Assembly: GCF_037055355.1 (NCBI RefSeq)
Contig: NZ_CP146350.1
Coordinates: forward strand, 6,285,001-6,349,000
Origin: Streptomyces sp. DG1A-41
GTDB lineage: Bacteria > Actinomycetota > Actinomycetes > Streptomycetales > Streptomycetaceae
DNA: 64,000 nt
Direction: 5' to 3'
The translations under genes and the position numbers were made by a program. The notes under the pieces were generated by a model. It searched no databases. It was not told where the DNA came from and saw nothing but the letters and a program-made list of their open reading frames with translations. Numbering within the stretch: position 1 is the stretch's first letter; each line of letters begins with the position of its first letter. Shown piece by piece: positions 41,982-50,902 of the stretch.

Positions 41982-44900
41982 CTAGCTTTCCGAGGACTTG
42001 CCACCCGAACGGGGTGCGCCGACTGTTGCGCCTGCCTTGACTCCGTTGTCCTTCGCGGGGGACGGGGCCTCGAAGGATTCCAACGCCTCCAGGACGTCCT
42101 GGACACGGGAGATCTCGGCGTTGATGTCCTCGCGGCGGCGGACGAGGACCTCCAGCTCGCGCTTGCCCTCCTCGACCGTGCGCTTGGCCTCGCGGATCGC
42201 CTCGGCCTTGAGCTCCTCGGCCTCCCGGACCAGCGTGGTCTTCTTCTGCTCGGCCTCCTTGAGCAACCCCTCGGCCTTCTTCACCGCGGCGATACGGACC
42301 TTGCCCGCCTCGGAGTTGGCCTCCGAGACGATCTCCTTGGCCTTCGCCTGCGCCTTCGCGAGCTGCTCCTCCGCGGCCTTGACGAGCGCGTCGCAGCGGT
42401 CGCCCGCCGACTTCATCGTCTCGGCCGACTCCCGGCGGGCCCGCTCGTGCAACTCCTCGATCTCCGCCGTGATGCGGTCGCGCAGTTCCTCGGCACGCTC
42501 CCTGATCTGCGTGGCGTCCCGGCGCGCGCCGACCAGCAGCTCGTCCGCGTCCGTACGGGCCTTCTCCACCAGCGAGTTGCCCTCGACCGTCGCCTCGGAA
42601 ACGAGCCGGTCGGCCTCCTTGCGGGCCGCCCCCACCATCGTGTCGGCCTGCGACTCGGCCTCCGCGGTGGTCTTGTGCGCCTGCTGCTGTGCCTCGGTGA
42701 GCAGCTTGTCGGCCTCCGCCGTGGTCTCCGAGATGAGCTTGTCGACCTGCTCGGCCGCCTCGGAGCGCCGCTTGTTGGCGTCCTTGCGCGCCTCGTCCAG
42801 CGTCCGGTCGGCCTCCCCGCGCGCGGAGTTGACGAGCCGCTCCGCCTCCGCCGCCGCCTCGGCCCTGACGCGCTCGGCCTCGCTGCGGATCCGCTCGGCG
42901 TGCTGCTGCGCCGAGCCCACCGTCTCGGCGGCCTCGGCCCGCAGCCGCTCCGCCTCGGCGGTGGCCTCCCCGACCAGCTGGTCGGCCTTGGCGACCGACT
43001 CGGCCCGCACCCGCTCGGCCTCCGTGGCCGCCTCGGAACGCAGGCGCTCGGCCTCGGAGATGGCTTCCGTACGGACCCGCTCGGCCTCGGTGACCGTCTC
43101 CATCCGCAGCCGGTCGGTCTCCTGGACCGTCTCGGTCGTGAGCCGCTCCGCCTCGTTGCGCGCCTCGGTGATGAGGGTGTCCGCCTGCGTCGCCGCGTCC
43201 GAGCGGATGCGGTTGGCGTCCTCGCGGGCGTCCGCCCGGGTGCGCGAGGCGCTCTGCTCGGCCTCCGCGATGGCGTCCGACGCCTCCGTACGCACCCGCT
43301 GGGCGTGCTCGGCGACGTCCGCGCGGATCCGCTCCGCCTCCGCGATCGCCTCGGACATCGTCCGCTCGGCGAGCGCCTTGGCGGCCTCGGACTCCTCGTG
43401 CGCCTCGCGCCGCAGCCGGCCGGCGTCCTCGCTCGCCCGCTCCCGCTCGGCGTAGGCGTCGGCGCGGACCCGGTCCGCCTCCTCCTGCGCCTCCCGCCGC
43501 GTACGGTCCGCCGCGTGCTCGGCGGCGCTGCGCAGCCCGGCGATCTCCTCCTGTGCCTGCTCGTGCAGTCCCGCGACGGAGTCCCTGACCTGCTGCGCGT
43601 GCTGCTCGGCCGCCGACACCATCTCCGTGGCACGCCGGTCGGCCTCCTCGACCAGCCGTACGGCCTCGGTCTGCGCCTCCTCCACGCGCCTGCGCGCGGA
43701 AGCCAGCAGCTCCTCGCTCTGCTCGCGAGCCCGCTCGCGCTCCTGGTCGGCCTCCTGCCGGGCGGAGCCGAGGACCTCCTCGGCCTCGCGGCGGCGCCGG
43801 TTGGCCTCCTCCTGGGCGGCGGCCAGCGTCTCGGACGCTTCCACGGCCAGCCGCTCGGCGGCGGCCTGCGCCTCCGCGCGCACCCGGTCGGCGCTCTCCT
43901 GCGCCTCCGACTTCAGCCGCTCGGCCTCGCTCGCGGCCTCCGACCGCAGACGGACGGCGACGGCCTCGCCCTCGGCCCGGGCGGCCGACGCGTCGGACGC
44001 GGCCTCGTCGCGCAGCCGTTCGGCCTCCGCCTCGGCCTGCTGCTGGAGCGTACGGATCCGCTCCGCGGCCTCGGCGCGCAGCCGCTCGTTCTCCTCGGCG
44101 GCCTCGCGGCGGATCCGCGCGGCCTCCTCACGGGCGTCGGACAGCGCCTGCTCGGCGGCCGTCAGCCGCTCCTCCGCCTCCGTCTGGAGCCGCGTCAGCT
44201 CCTGGGCGGCCTCCGCGCGGCGGGCATCCATGGCCCGCTCGGTCTCCTCGTGCAGCTCCCGCGCCGCACGCTCGGCCTCCGCCTTGAGGGCCTCGGCCTG
44301 CTCGACGACCTCCTCGCGGTGCCGCTCGGCCTCCTGCCGGGTGCGCTGGAGGGTCTCCTCGGCCTGCCGGCGCAGTGTCGTCGCCCGCTCGATGGCCTCG
44401 GTGCGGACCTTCTCGCTGTCCGTCTGGGCCGTCGTACGCAGCTCGTCCGCGTCCGCTTTCGCCTTGGCGAGCAGCTCCTCGGCGGACCTCGCCGCCTCCT
44501 CGATCTGCGCCACGGCCTCCTTGCGGGCCTCGGCGCGGATCTTCTCGCCCTCGTCGACCGCGTCGGCCCTCAGCTGCTCGGCCTCGCCGCGCAGCCGGCG
44601 GGCCTCCTCCTGGAGCTCGACGGTCTTGGCGCGGTACTCCTTGGTGTCGTCCTTCGCCGCGCCCTTGAGCTGCTCGGCGATGTCGTGCGCCTCGGCGCGC
44701 AGCCGGTCCGCCTCGGCCTCGGCCTCCTTGCGGATCCGCTCGGCCTCCTCGGCCGCGGCCTTGGTGGTCTTCTTGGCGTCCTCCGACGCCTTGTTGAGGA
44801 CTTCCTCGGCGGTCTTGGCCGCCTTGGACAGCTGGGTCGCGGTCTCCTCGGCGGTGAGCGTGCGGGCCTTCTCCGCGGCCTCCGCGACGATCTTCTCCGC

Positions 44901-45929
44901 CTCGGCGCGGGCGTCCGCGACGAGCTGCTCGGCCTCGGACTTGGTGTTCTCGGCCTCCTTCGTGGCCTCCTCGACCAGCCGGGCGACCTGCTCCTTGGCG
45001 GTGCGCGTACGCGTCTCGTTCGCGGTCTCCGCGCTCGCCAGGGCCTTGGTGGCGGCCTCCTTGGCCTCGGTGACCAGCTTCTCCGACTCGGCCCGCGCCT
45101 TGCGCAGCGCCTCCTCGGCCTCGGCCATCCGCTGCTCGGCGGCCTTGCTCAGCTCCTGGGCCTGGCGGCGCGCGGACTCCGACTCCGTGGCGGTGGACGT
45201 CCGCAGCTGTTCGGCGTGGTCGGTGGCCTCCTGCGCCTGCGTCGAGGCGGCGTTGAGCAGCCGCTCGGCGTCCGTGCGGGCACGCCGCAGGATCTGCTCG
45301 GCCTCGGCCCGGGCCTCCTCGGCGGCGCTCGTCAGCCGCTGCCGCGCCTCGGACGTCAGCCGCTCGGCCTCCGCGCGGGCGGTGGACAGGGCCTGCTCTG
45401 CCTCGGCGCGGGACTCGTCCAGCAGCCGGCGGGCCTGCTGCTCGGTGCGGGCCCGCAGCTGCTCCGCCCACGCCACGTTCTCGTTGACGTGCGACTCGAC
45501 CGTCTGGCGGCGCTCGGCCAGCTCCTGGTCCAGCTGCTGGCGCCGGGTCACCGCCTCCTGGTGCAGCTCCGCCTGGAGCCGGGCCGCCTGCTCGGCGTGC
45601 TCCTGGAGGATCCGCTGGGTCTGGGCCCGGGCCTCGCTCAGCTCGCGGTCGGCGTCCGCGCGGATCTGGTCGGCCTGCATCTGCGCGTTGCGCAGCAACT
45701 GCTCGGCCTGCCACCCGATGTCGCCGCCGTCGAAGGAGGGCCGGGACATGATGGTGCGCCGCGCCTCGTGCAACTTGGCGCGCAGCACCTCGACCTGGTA
45801 GCCGAGGTCCTCGGCGTGCTGGATCGCCTTTTCCCGCTCGGTCTTCAGCCGCTTCATCTCGGCTTCGAACCGAGAGAGGTGGTCGACGTCAGCCGCCGGC
45901 TCTCGCTCCTGGCTCTCGTAGCCCCGCAC
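41982..45929 (-). CDS. scy: Polar-growth scaffold Scy
   Basis: Very long coiled-coil protein that organises the hyphal tip with DivIVA and FilP. 1315 residues from the GTG at 45929 (MRGYESQE); a TTG at 45959 is the alternative. DHLSRFEAEMKRLKTEREKA is followed by about 1,200 residues of Ala/Glu/Arg heptad and longer-period repeats, with no Pro breaks, and a short disordered C-terminus (GGKSSES). S. coelicolor Scy is about 1,326 residues from memory. The reverse strand is open over most of the gene; that is a composition effect. Confidence 0.95.
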   Translation of the reverse strand: MRGYESQEREPAADVDHLSRFEAEMKRLKTEREKAIQHAEDLGYQVEVLRAKLHEARRTIMSRPSFDGGDIGWQAEQLLRNAQMQADQIRADADRELSEARAQTQRILQEHAEQAARLQAELHQEAVTRRQQLDQELAERRQTVESHVNENVAWAEQLRARTEQQARRLLDESRAEAEQALSTARAEAERLTSEARQRLTSAAEEARAEAEQILRRARTDAERLLNAASTQAQEATDHAEQLRTSTATESESARRQAQELSKAAEQRMAEAEEALRKARAESEKLVTEAKEAATKALASAETANETRTRTAKEQVARLVEEATKEAENTKSEAEQLVADARAEAEKIVAEAAEKARTLTAEETATQLSKAAKTAEEVLNKASEDAKKTTKAAAEEAERIRKEAEAEADRLRAEAHDIAEQLKGAAKDDTKEYRAKTVELQEEARRLRGEAEQLRADAVDEGEKIRAEARKEAVAQIEEAARSAEELLAKAKADADELRTTAQTDSEKVRTEAIERATTLRRQAEETLQRTRQEAERHREEVVEQAEALKAEAERAARELHEETERAMDARRAEAAQELTRLQTEAEERLTAAEQALSDAREEAARIRREAAEENERLRAEAAERIRTLQQQAEAEAERLRDEAASDASAARAEGEAVAVRLRSEAASEAERLKSEAQESADRVRAEAQAAAERLAVEASETLAAAQEEANRRRREAEEVLGSARQEADQERERAREQSEELLASARRRVEEAQTEAVRLVEEADRRATEMVSAAEQHAQQVRDSVAGLHEQAQEEIAGLRSAAEHAADRTRREAQEEADRVRADAYAERERASEDAGRLRREAHEESEAAKALAERTMSEAIAEAERIRADVAEHAQRVRTEASDAIAEAEQSASRTRADAREDANRIRSDAATQADTLITEARNEAERLTTETVQETDRLRMETVTEAERVRTEAISEAERLRSEAATEAERVRAESVAKADQLVGEATAEAERLRAEAAETVGSAQQHAERIRSEAERVRAEAAAEAERLVNSARGEADRTLDEARKDANKRRSEAAEQVDKLISETTAEADKLLTEAQQQAHKTTAEAESQADTMVGAARKEADRLVSEATVEGNSLVEKARTDADELLVGARRDATQIRERAEELRDRITAEIEELHERARRESAETMKSAGDRCDALVKAAEEQLAKAQAKAKEIVSEANSEAGKVRIAAVKKAEGLLKEAEQKKTTLVREAEELKAEAIREAKRTVEEGKRELEVLVRRREDINAEISRVQDVLEALESFEAPSPAKDNGVKAGATVGAPRSGGKSSES

Positions 45930-46135
45930 TGCGCGGTCCCATCCGTCCCCTGGTCGCAACTCTCTCCAAACGAGCTCCGTCCATCCGCCGAACGGGGCCC
46001 CCGGGGAATGGTGTCAGATCATCGGCGGAGCACGGGCTGCTGCCCCGACGCTCGTCCCCCGAAACCCGGACCCCGGTGGTCCTGCCGTCGCACGGCGGGA
46101 CCGCGGTCACCCTGGTTGAGCGGCGACCGCCCCCA

Positions 46136-46165
46136 ACCCTACCGGCCCCTATGTACGAGGGTCAG
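46136..46165 (-). promoter_or_regulatory. Candidate housekeeping promoter for scy
   Basis: On the minus strand CTGACC (46165-46160) and TAGGGT (46141-46136) are 18 bases apart, near the HrdB consensus. The -35 box overlaps the last codons of the epimerase gene. It would leave a 5' leader of about 200 nt before scy. Confidence 0.45.
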
Positions 46166-46602
46166 TGCTCAGGTGACTCAACGGGCGCCGAAGTGACCAG
46201 TTCTGTCAGGACGCCATGGCAGTCCTTGGGGTGCAGGAAGGTGATCCGTGACCCCATGGAACCGCGTCGCGGCTCTTCGTAGAGCACGCGTACGCCCTTG
46301 TCCTTGATGTCCGCCGCCTCGGCGTCCACGTCCGCCGTACCGAAAGCGATGTGGTGGACGCCCTCCCCGTTCTTCGCGAGCCACTTCGCGACGGTGGAGT
46401 CCTCGCGGGTCGGCTCCAGGAGCTGGAGGTACGAGGCGCCGCCGTCGGACGTATCGTTGATCTTGAGCATGGCCTCGCGCACGCCCTGCTCCTCGTTGAC
46501 CTCGGAGTGGAACACCTCGAAGCCGTAGGTGGCACGGTAGAACTCGACGGTTTTGTCGAGGTCGAAACAGGCGATCCCGATGTGGTCGATTCGCGTCAGC
46601 AT
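46162..46602 (-). CDS. mce: Methylmalonyl-CoA epimerase
   Basis: Interconverts (2S)- and (2R)-methylmalonyl-CoA, linking propionyl-CoA carboxylation and the B12-dependent mutase. 146 residues; ATG at 46602. VOC/glyoxalase fold with metal ligands in RIDHIGIACFDLDK, GVHHIAFGT and HGVLTELV. Divergent from the thiolase gene and on the same strand as scy downstream. With MeaB (47992) and the adenosyltransferase (26017) it belongs to the methylmalonyl-CoA system. Confidence 0.96.
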   Translation of the reverse strand: MLTRIDHIGIACFDLDKTVEFYRATYGFEVFHSEVNEEQGVREAMLKINDTSDGGASYLQLLEPTREDSTVAKWLAKNGEGVHHIAFGTADVDAEAADIKDKGVRVLYEEPRRGSMGSRITFLHPKDCHGVLTELVTSAPVESPEH

Positions 46603-46677
46603 GGATTCAGTGCAGCGCTCCGGAGGTGGTTACGCAACGTGCGCGCGATCACACTGACAGCCCGATGACGCGGTGGA

Positions 46678-46691
46678 GTACTGGTCAGTAC
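46678..46691. promoter_or_regulatory. Palindrome between mce and the thiolase gene
   Basis: GTACT-GGTC-AGTAC is a perfect inverted repeat of 5-bp arms in the 148-bp divergent region. It could be an operator for an acyl-CoA-responsive regulator that controls both genes; no such regulator is encoded next to it. Confidence 0.4.
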
Positions 46692-46750
46692 ATTCGAAGT
46701 AAACCCTCGTTCACTCCTCGGCTGTGCAGCCGGTAAGGGGATCGCAGCTC

Positions 46751-47950
46751 ATGTCTTCTGCTACGACCAGCTCGGTGATCGTCTCGGGCGCGCGTACGCC
46801 CATGGGGCGGTTGCTCGGCTCGCTGAAGTCCTTCTCCGGAGCCGACCTCGGCGGCTTCGCGATCAAGGCCGCCCTCGACCGTGCGGGGATCGGCGGCGAC
46901 CAGGTGCAGTACGTGATCATGGGGCAGGTGCTCCAGGCCGGGGCGGGGCAGATCCCGGCGCGCCAGGCCGCCGTCAAGGCCGGCATCCCGATGAACGTGC
47001 CGGCGCTGACCATCAACAAGGTGTGTCTGTCCGGTCTGGACGCCATCGCGCTGGCGGACCAGTTGATCCGTGCGGGTGAGTTCGACGTGGTCGTCGCCGG
47101 CGGTCAGGAGTCCATGACCAACGCCCCGCACCTGCTGCCCAAGTCCCGCGAGGGCTTCAAGTACGGCGCCGTCCAGATGCTCGACGCCATGGCCTACGAC
47201 GGTCTGACCGACTCCTTCGACGGCGTCGCCATGGGCGAGTCGACGGAGAAGCACAACACCCGCCTCGGCATCGCGCGACCCGAGCAGGACGAGTTCGCGG
47301 CGCTGAGCCATCAGCGTGCCGCCGCCGCGCAGAAGAACGGCCTGTTCGAGGCCGAGATCACGCCGGTGGAGATCCCGCAGCGCAAGGGCGACCCGGTGCT
47401 GTTCAGCAAGGACGAGGGGATCCGGGGCGACACGACCGCCGAGTCCCTCGGGAAGCTGCGTCCGGCTTTCGCCAAGGACGGCACGATCACGGCCGGTTCG
47501 GCGTCGCAGATCTCCGACGGCGCCGCCGCCGTCGTCGTGATGAGCAAGGCCAAGGCGCAGGAGCTCGGCCTGGAGTGGATCGCCGAGATCGGGGCGCACG
47601 GGAACGTGGCCGGGCCGGACAACTCGCTCCAGTCCCAGCCGTCCAACGCGATCCGGCACGCGCTCAAGAAGGAGGGGCTGGAGGCCTCGGACCTCGACCT
47701 CATCGAGATCAACGAGGCGTTCGCGGCGGTTGCCGTGCAGTCGATGAAGGACCTCGGGGTGTCCACCGAAAAGGTGAATGTCAACGGCGGTGCCATTGCC
47801 CTGGGTCACCCGATCGGGATGTCGGGTGCGCGGCTCGTCCTGCACCTCGCGCTGGAGCTGAAGCGGCGCGGTGGCGGCGTGGGTGCGGCCGCGCTGTGCG
47901 GCGGCGGTGGCCAGGGTGACGCACTGATCGTGCGGGTACCGAAGGCCTGA
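46751..47950 (+). CDS. Acetyl-CoA C-acetyltransferase (thiolase)
   Basis: Condenses two acetyl-CoA, or cleaves acetoacetyl-CoA. 399 residues; ATG at 46751. Nucleophilic Cys92 in [11 protein letters not shown], catalytic His in [16 protein letters not shown] and second Cys in [11 protein letters not shown], all in place. Followed after 41 bp by meaB in the same direction. Its product is the substrate type of the 3-hydroxyacyl-CoA dehydrogenase at 29390. Confidence 0.95.
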   Translation: MSSATTSSVIVSGARTPMGRLLGSLKSFSGADLGGFAIKAALDRAGIGGDQVQYVIMGQVLQAGAGQIPARQAAVKAGIPMNVPALTINKVCLSGLDAIALADQLIRAGEFDVVVAGGQESMTNAPHLLPKSREGFKYGAVQMLDAMAYDGLTDSFDGVAMGESTEKHNTRLGIARPEQDEFAALSHQRAAAAQKNGLFEAEITPVEIPQRKGDPVLFSKDEGIRGDTTAESLGKLRPAFAKDGTITAGSASQISDGAAAVVVMSKAKAQELGLEWIAEIGAHGNVAGPDNSLQSQPSNAIRHALKKEGLEASDLDLIEINEAFAAVAVQSMKDLGVSTEKVNVNGGAIALGHPIGMSGARLVLHLALELKRRGGGVGAAALCGGGGQGDALIVRVPKA

Positions 47951-47991
47951 GCACCCGGTTCTCGGACCTCCCTCATCTGAACGGAGCTGTG

Positions 47992-48957
47992 ATGCAGGAC
48001 GTCTCCACGCTGGTCGCCCAGGCCAGGGAGGGCCGGCCCCGGGCCGTGGCCCGGTTGATCTCCTTGGTGGAGGGGGCGTCCCCGCAGCTCAGGGAGGTCA
48101 TGGCGGCGCTGGCGCCGCTGGCCGGCAACGCGTACGTGGTCGGGCTGACCGGGTCTCCGGGGGTCGGCAAGTCCACGTCGACGTCGGCGCTGGTGACCGC
48201 GTACCGCAAGCAGGACAAGCGGGTCGGCGTGCTGGCCGTCGACCCGTCGTCCCCGTTCTCCGGAGGGGCGCTGCTCGGGGACCGGGTGCGGATGTCCGAG
48301 CACGCGTCGGACCCGGGCGTGTACATCCGTTCCATGGCGACGCGCGGGCATCTGGGCGGGCTCGCGTGGGCCGCGCCCCAGGCCATCCGGGTGCTGGACG
48401 CGGCGGGGTGTGACGTCATCCTCGTCGAGACGGTGGGTGTGGGGCAGTCCGAGGTGGAGATCGCCTCGCAGGCGGACACGTCCGTCGTGCTGCTCGCGCC
48501 GGGGATGGGCGACGGGATCCAGGCGGCCAAGGCCGGGATCCTGGAGATCGGTGACGTGTACGTCGTGAACAAGGCCGACCGGGACGGGGCGGACGCGACG
48601 GCGCGCGAGCTGAACCACATGCTGGGGCTGGGGGAGTCCCGGGGGCCCGGGGACTGGCGTCCGCCGATCGTGAAGACGGTCGCCGCGCGCGGGGAGGGCA
48701 TGGACGAGGTCGTCGAGGCCCTGGAGAAGCACCGGGCCTGGATGGAGGAGCGGGGGGTGCTCGCGGAGCGGCGCATGGCCCGTGCGGCGCGAGAGGTCGA
48801 GACGATCGCGGTGACGGCGCTGCGAGAGCGGATCGGGGACCTGCACGGCGACCGGCGCCTCGGGGCGCTCGCGGAGCGGATCGTGGCGGGGGAACTGGAT
48901 CCGTATCGGGCGGCTGACGAACTGGTGGCGGGGTTGACGGGCACCTCCGGCGGTTGA
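47992..48957 (+). CDS. meaB: Methylmalonyl-CoA mutase-associated GTPase MeaB
   Basis: G-protein chaperone that loads and protects the adenosylcobalamin of methylmalonyl-CoA mutase. 321 residues; the ATG at 47992 is better spaced from GGAG than the GTG three bases before. P-loop GSPGVGKSTSTSAL (about 58), VDPSSPFSGGALLGDRVRM, ETVGVGQSE and NKADRDGAD (base recognition). C-terminal dimerisation arm. The mutase genes are not in the window. A 44-bp tandem repeat starts four bases after the stop. Confidence 0.96.
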   Translation: MQDVSTLVAQAREGRPRAVARLISLVEGASPQLREVMAALAPLAGNAYVVGLTGSPGVGKSTSTSALVTAYRKQDKRVGVLAVDPSSPFSGGALLGDRVRMSEHASDPGVYIRSMATRGHLGGLAWAAPQAIRVLDAAGCDVILVETVGVGQSEVEIASQADTSVVLLAPGMGDGIQAAKAGILEIGDVYVVNKADRDGADATARELNHMLGLGESRGPGDWRPPIVKTVAARGEGMDEVVEALEKHRAWMEERGVLAERRMARAAREVETIAVTALRERIGDLHGDRRLGALAERIVAGELDPYRAADELVAGLTGTSGG

Positions 48958-48960
48958 GCG

Positions 48961-49092
48961 GGGTGCCTCCGGTGGTTGGGCGGGGTGCCTGCGGTGGCCT
49001 GTGCGGGTGCCTCCGGTGGTTGGGCGGGGTGCCTGCGGTGGCCTGTGCGGGTGCCTCCGGTGGTTGGGCGGGGTGCCTGCGGTGGCCTGTGC
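48961..49092. repeat. Three perfect 44-bp tandem repeats
   Basis: Units at 48961-49004, 49005-49048 and 49049-49092 are identical. Each unit is itself two related halves: GGGTGCCTCCGGTGGTTGGG, then a similar stretch with GGGGTGCCTGCGGTGGCC. Starts immediately after the meaB stop. No spacer between units, so it is not a CRISPR. Too short and G-rich to be a gene; likely formed by slippage or unequal recombination. Confidence 0.95.
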
Positions 49093-49150
49093 GTCTGGGG
49101 TGGGGGTGCGCGCCTTCGCCTACGCGGTGGTGGTGGGTCGGGGCCGTGCC

Positions 49151-49237
49151 GGGGGTGTCCGTCCTCGGAACGGCGCGATGGGGTGGGTGACCGACTGACT
49201 GGCGTTGACGCGCCAACCGCTGCGGACGGACACCCCC
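49151..49237. repeat. 14-bp inverted repeat with 59-nt spacer
   Basis: GGGGGTGTCCGTCC at 49151-49164 pairs exactly with GGACGGACACCCCC at 49224-49237. The spacer has a smaller complementary pair (GGCG and CGCC around 49200-49213), so an RNA read through here could fold into a long structured hairpin. Neither arm is in a gene. Confidence 0.8.
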
Positions 49238-49409
49238 CGACACGTCCCCTTCCGTGCACCGGCGCCTGCGGGCGCGTCGTGGCTCAGCTGCCGCAGGCCG
49301 CCGCTGCGGGCAGTCGTGCCGCTTGGGGCGGCACGGGTGGGCGCAGCGGCACCCCGCAACGCCGGGCTGCGGACCCACCCGGCCCCAGCGACAACGCCGA
49401 GCACCGCGA

Positions 49410-49439
49410 CGCCCCGGCGTCAGCGGCGACGCCGGGGCG
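49410..49439. terminator. Terminator after the PepSY gene
   Basis: A perfect 12-bp stem, CGCCCCGGCGTC (49410-49421) with its complement (49428-49439), 21 bases beyond the stop of the minus-strand PepSY gene. Confidence 0.8.
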
Positions 49440-49460
49440 GCAGGAGAGCGGCTGTACCGA

Positions 49461-50117
49461 TCAGTCCTGGTCGTCGGAGTCGTCGTCCTGGTCGTCCGAG
49501 TGGTCCGCCGTGACCTTGCCCGTGTCGAGGGCGATCTTCCAGTCCTGCTCGGCGCCGCCGGACTTGTGCGTCTCGGCCTCCCAGGACTTGTTCTTGCCGT
49601 CCTCGTCCAGGTCGACGGACGTCACCGTGCCCTTGCCGGCGGCAGCCCTCGCGGCCTCCTCGGCCGTCACGGACGAGCCCTTCAGCGCCGCCCGCACCTG
49701 CGCCGTGTCGTCCTCGTCGTCGGTCTCCGTGCCGAGGATCTTGCCGTTGGACGGATCGATACGGACGCCGTGCCAGCTGTTGTCGCCGGAGAGGACGTCG
49801 ACCTTCCAGGTCACCTTGTCGCTGTCGTCCTCGTCGTCCAGCTCGGCGGAGACGACCGTGCCCGGCGTGTGCTTCAGCGCGGAGGCGATGGCCTCGGACG
49901 CCGTCACATCGGCGGAAGCCGCCCGCGCGGCGTCGTCGTCGCGGTCGTCCTGCGCGTCCGCGCCGTCCTGGTCGTCGCGGCCGTCGTCCGACAGCCGGGT
50001 GTCCGCCGCCTGCCGCGCCGAGCCCTGATCGTCTCCCGTGGTCGCGAGCGCCGTGGCCGTACCGCCTCCGATCAGAGCGGCAGCGGTCACAGCGGCGATC
50101 ACGATGTTGCGCTTCAT
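49461..50117 (-). CDS. Secreted protein with two PepSY domains
   Basis: 218 residues; ATG at 50117. Signal peptide (1-26, MKRNIVIAAVTAAALIGGG). Two PepSY-type units (about 65-130, 140-205), each with an Ala-rich helix and a K/W-x-V-D strand (WKVDVLSGDN, WEAETHKSG). The linkers and C-terminus are very acidic (DDQDDDSDDQD). PepSY proteins inhibit proteases or bind ligands outside the cell. Divergent from the two-component system that probably controls it; the shared region has repeated CTGAAG motifs. Confidence 0.9.
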   Translation of the reverse strand: MKRNIVIAAVTAAALIGGGTATALATTGDDQGSARQAADTRLSDDGRDDQDGADAQDDRDDDAARAASADVTASEAIASALKHTPGTVVSAELDDEDDSDKVTWKVDVLSGDNSWHGVRIDPSNGKILGTETDDEDDTAQVRAALKGSSVTAEEAARAAAGKGTVTSVDLDEDGKNKSWEAETHKSGGAEQDWKIALDTGKVTADHSDDQDDDSDDQD

Positions 50118-50173
50118 GCGGATTCCTCCCGAGTCGTTGGGTTTTCGATGTGTTCCAATCTGGCTGACAGACG

Positions 50174-50206
50174 CTGAGAGGAACCTGAAGACCCCTGAAG
50201 GGATCT
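50174..50206. promoter_or_regulatory. Direct repeats typical of an OmpR-family operator
   Basis: CTGAGA (50174-50179), CTGAAG (50185-50190) and CTGAAG (50195-50200) are spaced 10-11 bases apart, one helical turn, and CTTCAG follows in reverse. The region separates the divergent PepSY gene and the response regulator, so the regulator could bind here and control both. Confidence 0.5.
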
Positions 50207-50233
50207 TCAGCTTGCCTTTGCCACTCTTTACCC

Positions 50234-50902
50234 ATGCGCCTGTTGATCGTGGAGGACGAGAAGCGGCTGGCCCTGTCGCTCGCCAGGGGCCTGACGGCCG
50301 AGGGGTACGCCGTGGACGTCGTCCACGACGGACGGGAGGGGCTGCATCAGGCCTCGGAGGGCCGTTACGACCTGGTCATCCTCGACATCATGCTGCCCGG
50401 GCTCAACGGCTACCGGGTCTGCGCCGCCCTGCGCGCCGCCGGGCACGAGGTGCCGATCCTGATGCTCACCGCCAAGGACGGCGAGTACGACGAGGCCGAG
50501 GGGCTCGACACCGGAGCGGACGACTATCTGACCAAGCCCTTCTCGTATGTGGTGCTCGTCGCCCGGATCAAGGCGCTGCTGCGGCGGCGCGGGGCGGGCG
50601 CCGGAGCCTCGCCCGTGCATGTGCACGGGGATCTGAAGGTGGACACCGCGGCTCGGCGGGTGTTCCTGGGGGAGGACGAGGTCGCCCTGACCGCCAAGGA
50701 GTTCTCCGTGCTGGAGCACCTCGTGCTGCGGGCCGGGGAGGTCGTGTCCAAGTCCGAGATCCTCGAGCATGTGTGGGACTTCGCGTACGAGGGCGATCCG
50801 AACATCGTCGAGGTGTACGTCAGCACCCTGCGGCGGAAGCTGCGGGCGGGGCTGATCCGGACCGTGCGCGGCGCCGGGTACCGGCTGGAGACGTCGCCAT
50901 GA
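50234..50902 (+). CDS. OmpR/PhoB-type response regulator
   Basis: 222 residues; ATG at 50234. Receiver domain with phospho-acceptor Asp51 in LVILDIMLPGLNG and Lys in YLTKPFSY; winged-helix DNA-binding domain (about 125-220, LTAKEFSVLEHLVLRAGEV, VEVYVSTLRRKL). Overlaps the kinase start by four bases (ATGA). Likely autoregulates through the CTGAAG repeats upstream. Confidence 0.95.
   Translation: MRLLIVEDEKRLALSLARGLTAEGYAVDVVHDGREGLHQASEGRYDLVILDIMLPGLNGYRVCAALRAAGHEVPILMLTAKDGEYDEAEGLDTGADDYLTKPFSYVVLVARIKALLRRRGAGAGASPVHVHGDLKVDTAARRVFLGEDEVALTAKEFSVLEHLVLRAGEVVSKSEILEHVWDFAYEGDPNIVEVYVSTLRRKLRAGLIRTVRGAGYRLETSP

Larger units (their letters stand above)
49093..49460. other. Non-coding stretch between meaB repeats and PepSY gene (368 bp)
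   Basis: No gene with credible codon use. It contains a long inverted repeat (49151-49237), G/C-rich sequence at about 49255-49380 that resembles dispersed Streptomyces intergenic elements, and a terminator hairpin (49410-49439). Confidence 0.6.

Noticed and set aside
41859..46196. Plus-strand open frame of about 1,445 codons over scy
   Set aside because: Low-complexity Leu/Gly/Arg product is the complement of the Ala/Glu coiled coil; scy itself is recognised.
48961..49092. Three 44-bp repeats as a CRISPR array
   Set aside because: Units are directly adjacent with no spacers, and no cas genes are present.
49093..49400. Plus-strand open frames downstream of meaB as a new gene
   Set aside because: They arise from the repeats and GC-rich non-coding sequence, have no ribosome site or domain, and run antisense to the PepSY gene.
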